Source of the DNA: an uncultured Alteromonadaceae bacterium
GTDB taxonomy: Bacteria > Pseudomonadota > Gammaproteobacteria > Enterobacterales > Alteromonadaceae
NCBI GenBank assembly: GCA_947494925.1
Contig: CANLWS010000010.1
Coordinates: 1-64,000, forward strand
Length of the DNA stretch: 64,000 nucleotides
Direction: 5' to 3'
Below, one piece after another: positions 9,638 through 18,270 of this stretch (positions are counted from its first letter, which is position 1; every line of letters starts with the position of its first letter). A program made the translations under genes and the position numbers. Under the pieces are notes generated by a model. The model had not been told where the DNA came from, ran no database searches, and saw only the letters and a program-made list of their open reading frames with translations.

Positions 9638-10302
9638 ACTTGCCAATTGATTGGTTGCTTTCCGTTGCGGACTAAGAGTTGATTTGTCTGGGAAAAATGC
9701 TGACAACCTAAAAAACCGCGGTGCGCCGAGAGCGGTGATGGGTGCGGTGCACTCAAAACGAAATGCTTATTTTTATCTATCACGCTGCCTTTGCGTTGAG
9801 CATGACTACCCCATAAAAGAAAAACAACCTGCTCACAATTTTCACTGATTTCCTGGATGACTTTATCAGTAAAGGATTCCCAACCAATTTTTGCATGGGA
9901 ATGCGCCTGTCCCTGCTCCACAGTTAATACTGTGTTTAGTAACAGCACTCCCTGCTCAGCCCAGGGTTGCAGAAAGCCATGAGACGGTATTTGGAAGCCT
10001 TCAATATCCTGGGCCAGTTCTTTATACATATTCACAAGAGAAGGCGGGGTCTTAATTCCCGGTCTGACCGAAAAGCACAAACCGTGAGCCTGCCCTTCAC
10101 CGTGGTAAGGGTCCTGTCCGAGTATGACGACTTTCAGTTGATCGAGAGGCGTTAGCTTAAACGCATTAAACACATCTTCCTGAGGTGGATAAACAACAAC
10201 ACCTTGTTCCCGTCGCTGCTTTACGTGTGACAGGATATCCTGAAAATAAGGTTGTTGTTTCTCAGCCCCCAGTAGATCCTGCCAGGAACTCAATTTATTC
10301 AC
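9634..10302 (-). CDS. ung: Uracil-DNA glycosylase
   Basis: This enzyme removes uracil from DNA as the first step of base excision repair. It has 222 residues and family 1 motifs: the water-activating D64 in [10 protein letters not shown] and H187 in [26 protein letters not shown] is the uracil-recognition stretch. The start is GTG 10302, which overlaps the end of thrC by eight bases, so ung is read as the last gene of the thr transcription unit or at least is translationally coupled to it. The spacing suggests real read-through. Confidence 0.97.
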   Translation of the reverse strand: MNKLSSWQDLLGAEKQQPYFQDILSHVKQRREQGVVVYPPQEDVFNAFKLTPLDQLKVVILGQDPYHGEGQAHGLCFSVRPGIKTPPSLVNMYKELAQDIEGFQIPSHGFLQPWAEQGVLLLNTVLTVEQGQAHSHAKIGWESFTDKVIQEISENCEQVVFLLWGSHAQRKGSVIDKNKHFVLSAPHPSPLSAHRGFLGCQHFSQTNQLLVRNGKQPINWQV

Positions 10303-11584
10303 CCTGTAAAGTAGCGAACAAATGTTGTTTTAGTGCTTCATAATCGCTGGGTAGTTCTGCTGACAAGATTTCTTTTCCGGCACAATCGGCTAGCGGTTGA
10401 GGCAAGCTGATGGGCTGCCCCAACACATTTTCGACACTTTCACGAAATTTTGCCGGATGAGCAGTACCCAGAAATATACCAATCTGATCTTCTTTCAACT
10501 CTCGCATCAATGCTTTATAGGCAATGGCTGCATGAGGTTCACTCACATAGCCGTTCTGCGCCAGCTGTCTCATCGCCACCTGAGTATATTCTTCATCAAC
10601 TGAATCACCACTCAAGATAGATTTATCCAGGAGTCCCCTGTCAATCATTGCCTCGATTCTTGGCCAGTTATTCGGCTGACTGACATCCATCGCATTTGAT
10701 AAGGTCGCAACAGTTGGGTTCGGGTTCCACTCTCCCGTTTTCAGATAACGAGGAACGGTATCATTCGAGTTGGTTGCTGCTATGAAATGCTCTATCGGTA
10801 AGCCCATTACTTTGGCAATCATACCGGCCGTCAGGTTTCCAAAATTTCCGCTGGGAACTGAGACCAGAACATCGTGGCGTTTTTCAACGGGTAATTGCGC
10901 GATAGCTTCAAAATAATAACAAACCTGCGCCAACAACCTGCTGACGTTAATCGAATTTGCTGAATTCAGATGCAGTCCTTCACGCACGTCTGGATCGTCA
11001 AATGCCGTTTTGACTAACTGCTGACAAGCATCAAAATCATCATCAATAGACACAGTGTGAATATTGTCACCCAAGGTGGTAAATAGTTTTTCCTGCAACA
11101 GGCTGATTTTACCCTTGGGATACAAAATAACCACATTAATATTGTCGATGCCGTGGAAAGCATGTGCGACAGCCGCTCCAGTGTCACCAGAAGTCGCAGT
11201 GAGTATGGTAATAGGCTCACCTTTTGCAATCTCTGATAAACACTGCGCCATGAAGCGGCCACCAAAATCTTTGAATGCTAGTGTGGGGCCGTGGTACAAC
11301 TCAAGGCTGTACACGTTATCCATCACTTTGACTAAGGGTGCTGAAAATACAAAGGCCCGTTCAACTATGTTCCGCAATGTTTCTTCGGGCAACTCCTCAC
11401 CGATCAACGACGTTAGAATCTCAACACTCCGCTCTACGAAGGGTTTATCCAACAACTCGTTAATATCGTCAAATTTTGGAAATGACTTGGGGAAATACAG
11501 ACCTTGATTTTTCCCTAGTCCTTTTTTCACTGCCGCAGCGAAGCTTACTTTGTCGCTGTCATCTTTCAGATTAAATAAATCCAC
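10295..11584 (-). CDS. thrC: Threonine synthase
   Basis: This enzyme converts O-phosphohomoserine to threonine using PLP. It has 429 residues and follows E. coli ThrC from the N-terminus ([15 protein letters not shown]). The PLP lysine is K105 in LAFKDFGGR, and [14 protein letters not shown] binds the cofactor phosphate. The start is GTG 11584 with an AAAGG ribosome site. It lies 15 bases after thrB, is third in thrABC, and is controlled by the thr attenuator. Confidence 0.98.
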   Translation of the reverse strand: MDLFNLKDDSDKVSFAAAVKKGLGKNQGLYFPKSFPKFDDINELLDKPFVERSVEILTSLIGEELPEETLRNIVERAFVFSAPLVKVMDNVYSLELYHGPTLAFKDFGGRFMAQCLSEIAKGEPITILTATSGDTGAAVAHAFHGIDNINVVILYPKGKISLLQEKLFTTLGDNIHTVSIDDDFDACQQLVKTAFDDPDVREGLHLNSANSINVSRLLAQVCYYFEAIAQLPVEKRHDVLVSVPSGNFGNLTAGMIAKVMGLPIEHFIAATNSNDTVPRYLKTGEWNPNPTVATLSNAMDVSQPNNWPRIEAMIDRGLLDKSILSGDSVDEEYTQVAMRQLAQNGYVSEPHAAIAYKALMRELKEDQIGIFLGTAHPAKFRESVENVLGQPISLPQPLADCAGKEILSAELPSDYEALKQHLFATLQGE

Positions 11585-11599
11585 TTCTGTAAACCTTTT

Positions 11600-12550
11600 T
11601 TATATTTTGCTTGATGCCACTGTACCCGTCTGGTCCAGTTGACAAACATGGCTGAAGCCTGTGTCATTTTGTACGTAATTTTGTTGCAGCCATTGATTAA
11701 TTGATTGTGCACACGCCAAATCATCGCACACTGCGAAGACAGTCGGCCCCGAGCCAGATATTCCAAACGCCAGCGCACCATTTGACATGGCAAACTGCCG
11801 TGACTCGTCGAATTTTGGCAACAGACTTTTTCGATAAGGTTCTGCCAGGACATCATGCATCATGCTTGCAGCAAGTGAGCGATCCTGACGATACATTGCA
11901 TCGATAAAAACCGCTAGCTGACGCCCAAATTGGATGACGTTTTTCATATCCACTTGTTTAGGCAAAATATCCCTGGCTTGCGCTGTCGAAACGCTGATAC
12001 CGGAATAACAAACGACCCAATACCAGTCATCAAATACAGGTAATTGTAGCGCGATTTGCTCAGCTTGCTCGGCCATTAGTGTCAGGCCACCTAAATAACA
12101 GGGAGCAACGTTGTCATAATGTACGCTTCCACTAATCTGACCTTCCAGCTCTCCCATCATCACCAGTAATGCATAGTTGTCGAAAGGTGAATCGTAGAAA
12201 GCATTCAGGGCAACAAATGCCGCGACAATTGAACTGGCGCTCGATCCCAGACCACTGCCAATTGGTAAGTTTTTGTGCAAAGTCATAGCACAGGCAGGAA
12301 TGCTCTGTCCTCTTTGTTGACAGACATGCATGAAGTGCTGGTAGCAGCGTGTTACTATGTTGGTATCTGGGTCGGAGGGCAGCTTATGGGCAAATCGTCC
12401 TGATACCTTCAGAGAGAATTCCTCAGCAGCAACAATTTCGACCTGATCCCCTAACTTGCTACCGTCTAGTGGTTTAAGGGCAGCCCCCAGCAAATCAAAA
12501 CCCAGGCTGACATTTCCTATCGATGCCGGGGCGTAAGCAGTAAAACTCAT
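11600..12550 (-). CDS. thrB: Homoserine kinase
   Basis: This GHMP-family kinase phosphorylates homoserine on its hydroxyl. It has 316 residues. The ATP-binding loop is LPIGSGLGSSASSIVAA near residues 90-107, and the C-terminal GHMP motif is FGISGSGPTVFAV. It starts with MSFTAYAPASIGNVSLGFD, typical of the family. It sits 16 bases after thrA and 15 before thrC. Confidence 0.98.
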   Translation of the reverse strand: MSFTAYAPASIGNVSLGFDLLGAALKPLDGSKLGDQVEIVAAEEFSLKVSGRFAHKLPSDPDTNIVTRCYQHFMHVCQQRGQSIPACAMTLHKNLPIGSGLGSSASSIVAAFVALNAFYDSPFDNYALLVMMGELEGQISGSVHYDNVAPCYLGGLTLMAEQAEQIALQLPVFDDWYWVVCYSGISVSTAQARDILPKQVDMKNVIQFGRQLAVFIDAMYRQDRSLAASMMHDVLAEPYRKSLLPKFDESRQFAMSNGALAFGISGSGPTVFAVCDDLACAQSINQWLQQNYVQNDTGFSHVCQLDQTGTVASSKI

Positions 12551-12566
12551 TTAGCAGCGTCCTGTT

Positions 12567-15029
12567 TTATACATCTTGTTTCCATGGCATTGTACGCAAA
12601 ACATCAGCAAATACACCAGCTGCAGTTACTGCTGCACCTGCTCCATAACCTCTAATAACAAAAGGAATAGGTTGATAATAGTGGCTGTGAATTGCAAGTG
12701 CATTTTCACCATCTTTAATCACAGATAAAGGATGCTCTGAATCAACTGCCTGCATGGACACTTTGCATTGACCGTCTGCAATGGAACCCACATATCTCAG
12801 TACCTTGTTTTCTTTTCTGGCAGCCGCGATCCGCTGCTCAAATTCTGCATCCAGTTTTGGCAGATTCCGCATAAAAGTGTCTATGTCTCCACTTGCATCA
12901 AAATCCGCCGGCAACACAGACTCGACCTGAATATCATCTAATTCCAGTTGCATGTCAGCTTCGCGGGCCATAATCAGTAGTTTTCGAGCTACATCCATGC
13001 CGCTGAGGTCATCTCGGGGATCGGGTTCAGTAAATCCGTTCTGTTTTGCAATATTTGTGGCTTCAGACAGGCTTAGTCCCTCATCCAGTTTGCCAAACAC
13101 AAATGACAGGGAACCAGACAATATACCTTCAAATCGAATCAATTCGTCCCCGGCAAAAATCAGTTTTTGCAGGTTATCAATGACAGGTAATCCAGCGCCC
13201 ACAGTTGTCTCATAGAGAAACTGACGGCTGGTTTGCTGAGCTGTCTCGCGCAGTGTTTGATAGTAGGCAATCTCTCTTGTGTTGGCTTTCTTGTTTGGCG
13301 TCACCACATGAAATCCCGACAACATCAGATCGGCGTACTGGCCAGCGACCGTCTCACTGCTGGTGCAATCAATGACCACTGGATTCACCAGACTATTGCC
13401 CACGACAAAGTCATTCAGGTTTTCGATAGAAAAAGGAATCTCGCTTTTGTTCAGGTCATTTTTCCAGTCAGAACTCAAATCTATTCCACCCGGTTTAAGC
13501 AACAGCTTACGGCTATTAGCTACACCGTATACTTTAAGGCTGATGCCCCTCTCCAATAACACTGATTGTTGCCTGGTTATCTGATTTAGCAATTCTTTTC
13601 CGACAGTTCCACACCCCACCAAAAAGGCGTCAATGGCGTGCAGGTTGGAGAAAAAATTCTGGTGCACCACCTTCACCGCTTCTTTCGCTTTCTTGCTTTC
13701 TATCACAGTTGAAATGGAACGCTCTGAGGAACCTTGAGCGATGGCAACGTTGTTAACTCGAGCCTGCGCAAGAGAACTGAAAAATTTAGCTGCAAGGCCT
13801 TTGGAATGACGCATTCCATCTCCCACTAAAGTAACAATCGCTAAGTCATGACGCACTTCAATCGGGTCAAGAAGGTTGTTAACCAGCTCAAGTGCAAAAG
13901 CATCTTCGAGCAAATCTTGTGCTTTTTCGGCATCACGGCTGTGAATACAAAAGCTGATGCTGTATTCCGATGATGACTGGGTAATGAGGCTAATCGAAAT
14001 ATTGGCGTTTGAAATCACCTCAAAAACACGACTGGCCATGCCCACCATACCTTTCATTCCAGGCCCGGCAACGTTGAACATACTCATGTCTTCAAGATGG
14101 GAAATACCTTTAACACTGGTCCAGATTTCACTTGATTCACGGCCGATCAAGGTACCCGGAGCACTCGGATTCAGCGTGTTGCGAATCAGGCACGGAATAT
14201 GGTGCTGTGCAATAGGACCGATGGTTTTTGGATGTAAGACCTTGGCGCCAAAGTAAGATAGCTCCATGGCTTCCTGATAAGTGAGCTTGTCGAGTAACAC
14301 CGCTCCGTCGACCTGATTAGGATCAGCGTTATAGACACCGTCAACGTCAGTCCATATTTCGCAGCACTCGGCATCAAGACAGGCAGCCAGAATAGCTGCA
14401 GAGTAGTCTGAACCATTTCGGCCCAGCGTCACTTTTTCACCTTCTTCATTAACGGCTACAAATCCCGGCATGATAAGTACCTGCTCAGGAGTAAAGTTCA
14501 GGTCTGCAAATCGAGCTTTGCTGGCAGAAACATCGGCAATGCTGTCGAGGAACTCACCTTCTGCCAGAATATAATCAACAGGATCAATAATTTGATTTTG
14601 CTGCCCATGCGCCGTCAATATTTCGCTGAATAAATTGACGCTGACGTATTCACCCATACTTAGGGTTTTAGCGGTGATTTCGTCAGGGGCACATTTCAGC
14701 AGCGCCATCCCTTGTAAATGCTGAGATAGCTCGGCCAAAACGGAATCGATAAAATCCGTTATTTTAGCTTTGTTAAAATTCGGTAGTTCTGTTGCCAGAT
14801 CTGTGGCGATACCATTTAAGGTCATATTCAATTTGGCTAACAACTCACCGTAGTCTTTGCCCGCGCCTGCGTGTTCGCAAAGTAAAGACAATGCATTGGT
14901 CACACCTTTGGGCGCTGACAATACAACTGCTGCACCGTTTTCCTGATGACAGTTCAAACTGATGTCTTTTACCCGGAGATATCGTTTGGCATCAGCAAGA
15001 GATGAGCCACCGAATTTCAACACTTTCAT
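12567..15029 (-). CDS. thrA: Bifunctional aspartate kinase / homoserine dehydrogenase I
   Basis: This enzyme catalyses the first and third steps from aspartate to threonine. It has 820 residues. The aspartokinase domain (about 1-290) opens with [12 protein letters not shown] regulatory domains (about 300-450) bind threonine for feedback. The dehydrogenase domain (about 460-820) has a Rossmann start [14 protein letters not shown] and ends with [18 protein letters not shown]. It is the first structural gene of the operon, 57 bases after the attenuator hairpin. Confidence 0.98.
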   Translation of the reverse strand: MKVLKFGGSSLADAKRYLRVKDISLNCHQENGAAVVLSAPKGVTNALSLLCEHAGAGKDYGELLAKLNMTLNGIATDLATELPNFNKAKITDFIDSVLAELSQHLQGMALLKCAPDEITAKTLSMGEYVSVNLFSEILTAHGQQNQIIDPVDYILAEGEFLDSIADVSASKARFADLNFTPEQVLIMPGFVAVNEEGEKVTLGRNGSDYSAAILAACLDAECCEIWTDVDGVYNADPNQVDGAVLLDKLTYQEAMELSYFGAKVLHPKTIGPIAQHHIPCLIRNTLNPSAPGTLIGRESSEIWTSVKGISHLEDMSMFNVAGPGMKGMVGMASRVFEVISNANISISLITQSSSEYSISFCIHSRDAEKAQDLLEDAFALELVNNLLDPIEVRHDLAIVTLVGDGMRHSKGLAAKFFSSLAQARVNNVAIAQGSSERSISTVIESKKAKEAVKVVHQNFFSNLHAIDAFLVGCGTVGKELLNQITRQQSVLLERGISLKVYGVANSRKLLLKPGGIDLSSDWKNDLNKSEIPFSIENLNDFVVGNSLVNPVVIDCTSSETVAGQYADLMLSGFHVVTPNKKANTREIAYYQTLRETAQQTSRQFLYETTVGAGLPVIDNLQKLIFAGDELIRFEGILSGSLSFVFGKLDEGLSLSEATNIAKQNGFTEPDPRDDLSGMDVARKLLIMAREADMQLELDDIQVESVLPADFDASGDIDTFMRNLPKLDAEFEQRIAAARKENKVLRYVGSIADGQCKVSMQAVDSEHPLSVIKDGENALAIHSHYYQPIPFVIRGYGAGAAVTAAGVFADVLRTMPWKQDV

Positions 15030-15085
15030 TTTATTAGCTCCTGTTGCTTTTCACTGCGTTATCAGGTTTTCTGGGCCCTAATAAC

Positions 15086-15115
15086 AAAAAAGCCCGCTTT
15101 TCGTTGCGGGCTTTT
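15086..15115 (-). terminator. thr operon attenuator
   Basis: On the minus strand AAAAGCCCGC, an eight-base loop and GCGGGCTTTTTT form a classic terminator hairpin (stem arms at 15106-15115 and 15088-15097, T-run complementary to 15086-15091). It lies between the leader peptide stop and thrA. In the enteric thr operon, ribosome stalling in the leader peptide prevents formation of the equivalent hairpin. Confidence 0.9.
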
Positions 15116-15134
15116 GAAAATTTTTCGTTTTGCA

Positions 15135-15206
15135 CTAGCCAGCGACCATCCTGTTAGGGGTGGTAATAATCATCATGCCGGTGGTGCTTATTGTTTTTAT
15201 TTTCAT
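15135..15206 (-). CDS. thrL: thr operon leader peptide (23 aa)
   Basis: An ATG at 15206 and a TAG at 15135 enclose 23 codons. The peptide reads MKIKTISTTG and continues MMIITTPNRM before ending VAG, so it has five threonine and four isoleucine residues in the first 16. These are the two amino acids that regulate the enteric thr operon. The stop codon is followed 20 bases later by the attenuator stem. A TTGACA box lies at 15241-15236, with only a weak -10 (CAAATT) 17 bases on. That would place the transcript start almost at the ATG, so the leader may be leaderless or another promoter is used. A perfect palindrome CGGCAATTTGCCG covers 15209-15221. Confidence 0.85.
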   Translation of the reverse strand: MKIKTISTTGMMIITTPNRMVAG

Positions 15207-15277
15207 GTCGGCAATTTGCCGTATAGACGTCCAGATGTCAACAACCAATCTCACCTTTTTAAATTTTTATTATTTAT

Positions 15278-15697
15278 CTAACTTGATTTCGTTAATTGCT
15301 TACATACAGAAATCACTTGCTCGGCCTGTTGTTTGGTCAGGCCGGTGGCGCAAAATACCTTATCTGTGATCCCTTCACTTATATTCGCCAGCTCTTTACC
15401 TTTTTCAGTGAGTAGCACCTTTTTCTGCCTTTCGTTGTTTTCAACAAAATGACGCTCCACCAGCTGTTTTTGCTCTAGCCTTTTTAACAGTGGTGTCATG
15501 GTCGCTTTGCCCAATGCCGTTCTTCCTGCCAAATGACTTATGGAGACGCCATCTTCTTCATTGAGTGCCAACAATACAATAAATTGCGGGTAGGTTAAGC
15601 CCAAGGGATCAAGCAACGGACGATATAAGCTCGTTAAATGGCTCGACGCTGAATACAACGCAAAGCAAAGTTGTTCATTTAAAATTGCAGCGCTCAA
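15278..15697 (-). CDS. ohrR: MarR family regulator, OhrR-type peroxide sensor
   Basis: This is a winged-helix dimeric repressor with OhrR hallmarks. The peroxidatic cysteine C11 is in QLCFALYSAS, followed by LTYPQFIVLLAL and then a second cysteine, C116, in VFCATGL, as in two-cysteine OhrR proteins that form an intersubunit disulfide on organic hydroperoxide exposure. The frame is open to 15742, but TTG 15697 has a strong GGGAGG site six bases upstream and matches the start of homologues, giving 139 residues. It is divergent from the exported catalase-like gene; no ohr gene is adjacent. It probably controls its own and the catalase promoter. Confidence 0.88.
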   Translation of the reverse strand: MSAAILNEQLCFALYSASSHLTSLYRPLLDPLGLTYPQFIVLLALNEEDGVSISHLAGRTALGKATMTPLLKRLEQKQLVERHFVENNERQKKVLLTEKGKELANISEGITDKVFCATGLTKQQAEQVISVCKQLTKSS

Positions 15698-15756
15698 ATA
15701 ACGCCTCCCAGTCCAATACAGTTTTAAGAATTTTGCCGCCAAACAGTTTAGGTTAC

Positions 15757-15795
15757 AACTATTTGTTGACGAATAGTTCGCTTACGAACTATTAT
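15757..15795 (+). promoter_or_regulatory. Promoter of the catalase-like gene with three phased operator half-sites
   Basis: Three 7-base half-sites alternate in orientation: AACTATT (15757-15763), AATAGTT (15772-15778) and AACTATT (15787-15793). Their starts are exactly 15 bases apart. The second and third extend to a perfect 9-base inverted repeat, AATAGTTCG-CTTA-CGAACTATT. A strong promoter, TTGACG (15766-15771), 18 bases, TATTAT (15790-15795), is interleaved with them. This is what an MarR/OhrR operator would look like, though the base sequence differs from the Bacillus OhrR site. Confidence 0.75.
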
Positions 15796-15821
15796 GCGTT
15801 AAATTCTACGAGAGAAAGAAA

Positions 15822-16817
15822 ATGATCATAGGTAAAAATAAGCGATTCTTAACATTTCTGCTGCTAAGCTGCAGTTCAGTACTAACTGGGGCTGAGGCAA
15901 AAACAGCTGAAAATGTAAGCTCTGGTGTAGTAGCCAAGTCCACCGTGGACTCTTTTGAAAAGCTCTTTGGTGTCTCCCATGGGAAACGCAGAAATCATAC
16001 AAAAGGATTTTGTTTTGTAGGTGATTTATCTCCTTTGGATCCGGGTATCAAAGCCTATTCCAGCAGCCCCTTGTTTAAATATCCTTCTAAAGTTGTTGGT
16101 CGGTTGTCTCATAAAGGCGGAAACCTAAATGCTGCTGACCACAAACCTGCTGAATATGGAATGGCATTGTCACTCATCAATAAACACACCGGACCACACT
16201 TTATGTCGATGAATACTCTCGACTTCTTTCCTGTATCAACACCTGAAGACTTTGCGGCACTTATGCAAGCAAAAGCGACAGGCAAACCGGCGGTTAAGGC
16301 CTTCTTGAAAAACAGTCCGGAACTGCAACGTTTTAAAGCACATGAAGCCCAAAAGGATAAAACATTATTGCCCTATGAAGCTAGTACTTATAAAAGCATT
16401 AATAGCTTTTTCCTGATCAACGAACAAGGTAAAAAGACAGCGGTTAGGTGGTCTTTTGAGCCAGTGACCAAGCAACAAATCGTCCTGACACCTGAACAGG
16501 ATTTTTTCTTTGAGAACATGCAAAAAAATCTGCAAAAAGGAGAAATAGCCTGGAATATGAAAGTCATATTTGCAGAACCAAAAGACAATATTAGCAACGC
16601 CGCTATCCCTTGGTCAGAAGACAACCAGAGTATTCTGGCGGCCAGGCTGACTGTATCCGGTATCTCTACTGAAGAAAATGGAAATTGCCGGGATATTAAT
16701 TTCGATCCCCTGATGCTTTCAAAGGGATTTGCTCCGTCAGATGATCCTATTCTGCATGCCAGGCGACCAAGCTATGCAATTTCATTTGGGCGACGTATTT
16801 CTGAAAAAAGTCGATAG
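15822..16817 (+). CDS. Exported catalase-family heme peroxidase
   Basis: This is a small catalase-related protein of 331 residues, against about 480 or more for true catalases. A signal peptide covers about residues 1-26. The distal histidine is H59 in RRNHTKGFCFVGDLS, and the proximal tyrosine is Y318 in RRPSYAISFGRR. NTLDFFPVSTPEDFAAL contains the family Asn-Phe-Phe block. Such minimal periplasmic members (SrpA-like) usually act as peroxidases rather than fast catalases. The start ATG 15822 follows AGAGAAAG. It lies under a promoter carrying repeated half-sites and faces the OhrR-like gene, which points to defence against organic or hydrogen peroxide. Confidence 0.88.
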   Translation: MIIGKNKRFLTFLLLSCSSVLTGAEAKTAENVSSGVVAKSTVDSFEKLFGVSHGKRRNHTKGFCFVGDLSPLDPGIKAYSSSPLFKYPSKVVGRLSHKGGNLNAADHKPAEYGMALSLINKHTGPHFMSMNTLDFFPVSTPEDFAALMQAKATGKPAVKAFLKNSPELQRFKAHEAQKDKTLLPYEASTYKSINSFFLINEQGKKTAVRWSFEPVTKQQIVLTPEQDFFFENMQKNLQKGEIAWNMKVIFAEPKDNISNAAIPWSEDNQSILAARLTVSGISTEENGNCRDINFDPLMLSKGFAPSDDPILHARRPSYAISFGRRISEKSR

Positions 16818-16879
16818 TAGATAATGGGAGAGGAATCATCTTTGAACCAATCCCACTTTCTCATTCAGCCTAATTGTTG

Positions 16880-17494
16880 TCAGCACGCGCTTACTGGTTG
16901 CCGAATAACCACTTTTCGGTTTTTCGGTGAAACCCGATTCGGATCATTCAGATATATTTCGTGGTAAAAACCTGTTGGCTTCAGATTATTTTCTGGCAGG
17001 TATTCATTATAGAGTTTGCCACAAAGCTTCTGGATGTTGCTGTACTCGCCAATGTGCATTATCTGAACGCACTTACCTTCGTCAATCTGCTCGATCCTCA
17101 ATGATTCTGGCGCAGCGCCAAGCTTTTCCGAGGTTTTATCGATACATTCCAGAAAAAGATCATTAGGCGACAATTCGGGAATAATGACGATCATTGCCCG
17201 CCATCGCCATTTAGCTTTATTCCCTGATACGAAATCCTCAATGTCATCAGCCCAAAACATACATTCCAATGGTGGCTCAGCGAAATTTTTACCGATTTTC
17301 TTCTTAACGACCGGTCGCATGAAAAAAACCAAGGAGTAAAGCCACTTCACTGCATGACTGAACGCTTCGCAATCAGGGTCTCCTTCTCCATCAATCGCCA
17401 TATAGGTCATTTCAGGCATTTCAATAACGGAAAAATGCTTGTTAGTTGGCTGATACATTTCCTTCATGCGTGCATAAAATTCTTCAGTATTCAT
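16880..17494 (-). CDS. GyrI-like domain protein
   Basis: This stand-alone GyrI-like small-molecule-binding protein (COG4832 group, 204 residues) has no DNA-binding domain. Motifs include MTYMAIDGEGDPDCEAFSHAVKWLYSL near residues 29-55, and GKCVQIMHIGEYSNIQKLCGKL followed by GFYHEIYLNDPNRV in the C-terminal half. Relatives bind or hydrolyse hydrophobic cationic compounds. It is 10 bases after the PadR gene, so it is the target or ligand-sequestering partner in a two-gene operon. The ligand is unknown. Confidence 0.85.
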   Translation of the reverse strand: MNTEEFYARMKEMYQPTNKHFSVIEMPEMTYMAIDGEGDPDCEAFSHAVKWLYSLVFFMRPVVKKKIGKNFAEPPLECMFWADDIEDFVSGNKAKWRWRAMIVIIPELSPNDLFLECIDKTSEKLGAAPESLRIEQIDEGKCVQIMHIGEYSNIQKLCGKLYNEYLPENNLKPTGFYHEIYLNDPNRVSPKNRKVVIRQPVSAC

Positions 17495-17504
17495 TGTATG
17501 TTCT

Positions 17505-18050
17505 CTATGAAAGCCAGGGTTTTGTGCTCATATAAGCTAAGGTTTTTTCTATCCATTCGGCTTCACTCTTAAGCTGGCCTAATGAAAATTCAAACATCAG
17601 ATCCACATTGTCCGGAAGCGGTTGTTGCTCGAAGTGGATATCCTTTAGACGGGCAAGCTCCACTTCAATTGACGCCAGACGCTGTGCTAATGCGTCTAAC
17701 GCCTGTTCCCGTGCTAACACTGGCCAGTGGATCATGCCTAACAATATCGATGAGTAGGTGGGGCGAACCGACTTTAAAGATAAAAGCGTATGATTTACCA
17801 GTGCTGAATGGCCCAGATCGGTGATGGAATAACTCTTCTTTGTTTTGAGCTTATCCGGTTGCTTTGCAGCGACTAACCCCTTTTTTTCAAGTTTCCCCAG
17901 CACAAAGTAAATAGAAGAAAAACCTATTTGTGTCCACTCCCGCATTTCGCGTTTTTCGATCACCTGCTCAAGCTCATAGCCATGTCGCGGCATTTCCGCA
18001 ACAAGCCCTAGAACAAGGAATTCACTGTCGGTTAACTCTTTACTATTCAT
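17505..18050 (-). CDS. PadR family transcriptional repressor
   Basis: The 181-residue protein has a PadR winged helix at about residues 8-85 (LTDSEFLVLGLVAEMPRHGYEL, SSIYFVLGKLEKKGLV) and a C-terminal helical dimerisation domain. PadR regulators usually repress a detoxification gene and their own promoter, and are released by small aromatic or cationic ligands. A large inverted repeat touches the start codon, which suggests autorepression. The second gene of the unit encodes a GyrI-like protein. Confidence 0.9.
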   Translation of the reverse strand: MNSKELTDSEFLVLGLVAEMPRHGYELEQVIEKREMREWTQIGFSSIYFVLGKLEKKGLVAAKQPDKLKTKKSYSITDLGHSALVNHTLLSLKSVRPTYSSILLGMIHWPVLAREQALDALAQRLASIEVELARLKDIHFEQQPLPDNVDLMFEFSLGQLKSEAEWIEKTLAYMSTKPWLS

Positions 18051-18090
18051 ATTCTAGTATTAGAATGATTGTTATTCTAATACTAGAATA
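18050..18090 (-). promoter_or_regulatory. Large inverted repeat at the padR start, probable autorepressor operator
   Basis: ATTCTAGTATTAGAAT (18051-18066) and ATTCTAATACTAGAAT (18074-18089) are exact reverse complements with a 7-base spacer, extendable by one base at each outer end. Each arm is itself close to a palindrome, ATTCTA-N4-TAGAAT. The repeat abuts the padR ATG. TAGAAT also resembles a -10 element, so repressor binding would block the promoter or translation initiation. Confidence 0.8.
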
Positions 18091-18270
18091 ACTCTTTTCT
18101 TCGATCAACTTTCATACAACTAAACTCTGAGAAAAAAGTTCGTTGGGACATCTGATAAGTTCGGAACACCTGAATATCAATGGAATGACAATCTTGATCT
18201 GACGAGAGTGATCCAGATATGTTAGTTTGGCGCTAACCTTTGATTTGATTGATTATTCTGGACCAGGTCT

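Noticed and set aside
11064-11507. Plus-strand open frame of 147 codons opposite thrC
   Set aside because: It is antisense to a clear, conserved gene, has no ribosome site and does not read like a protein family.
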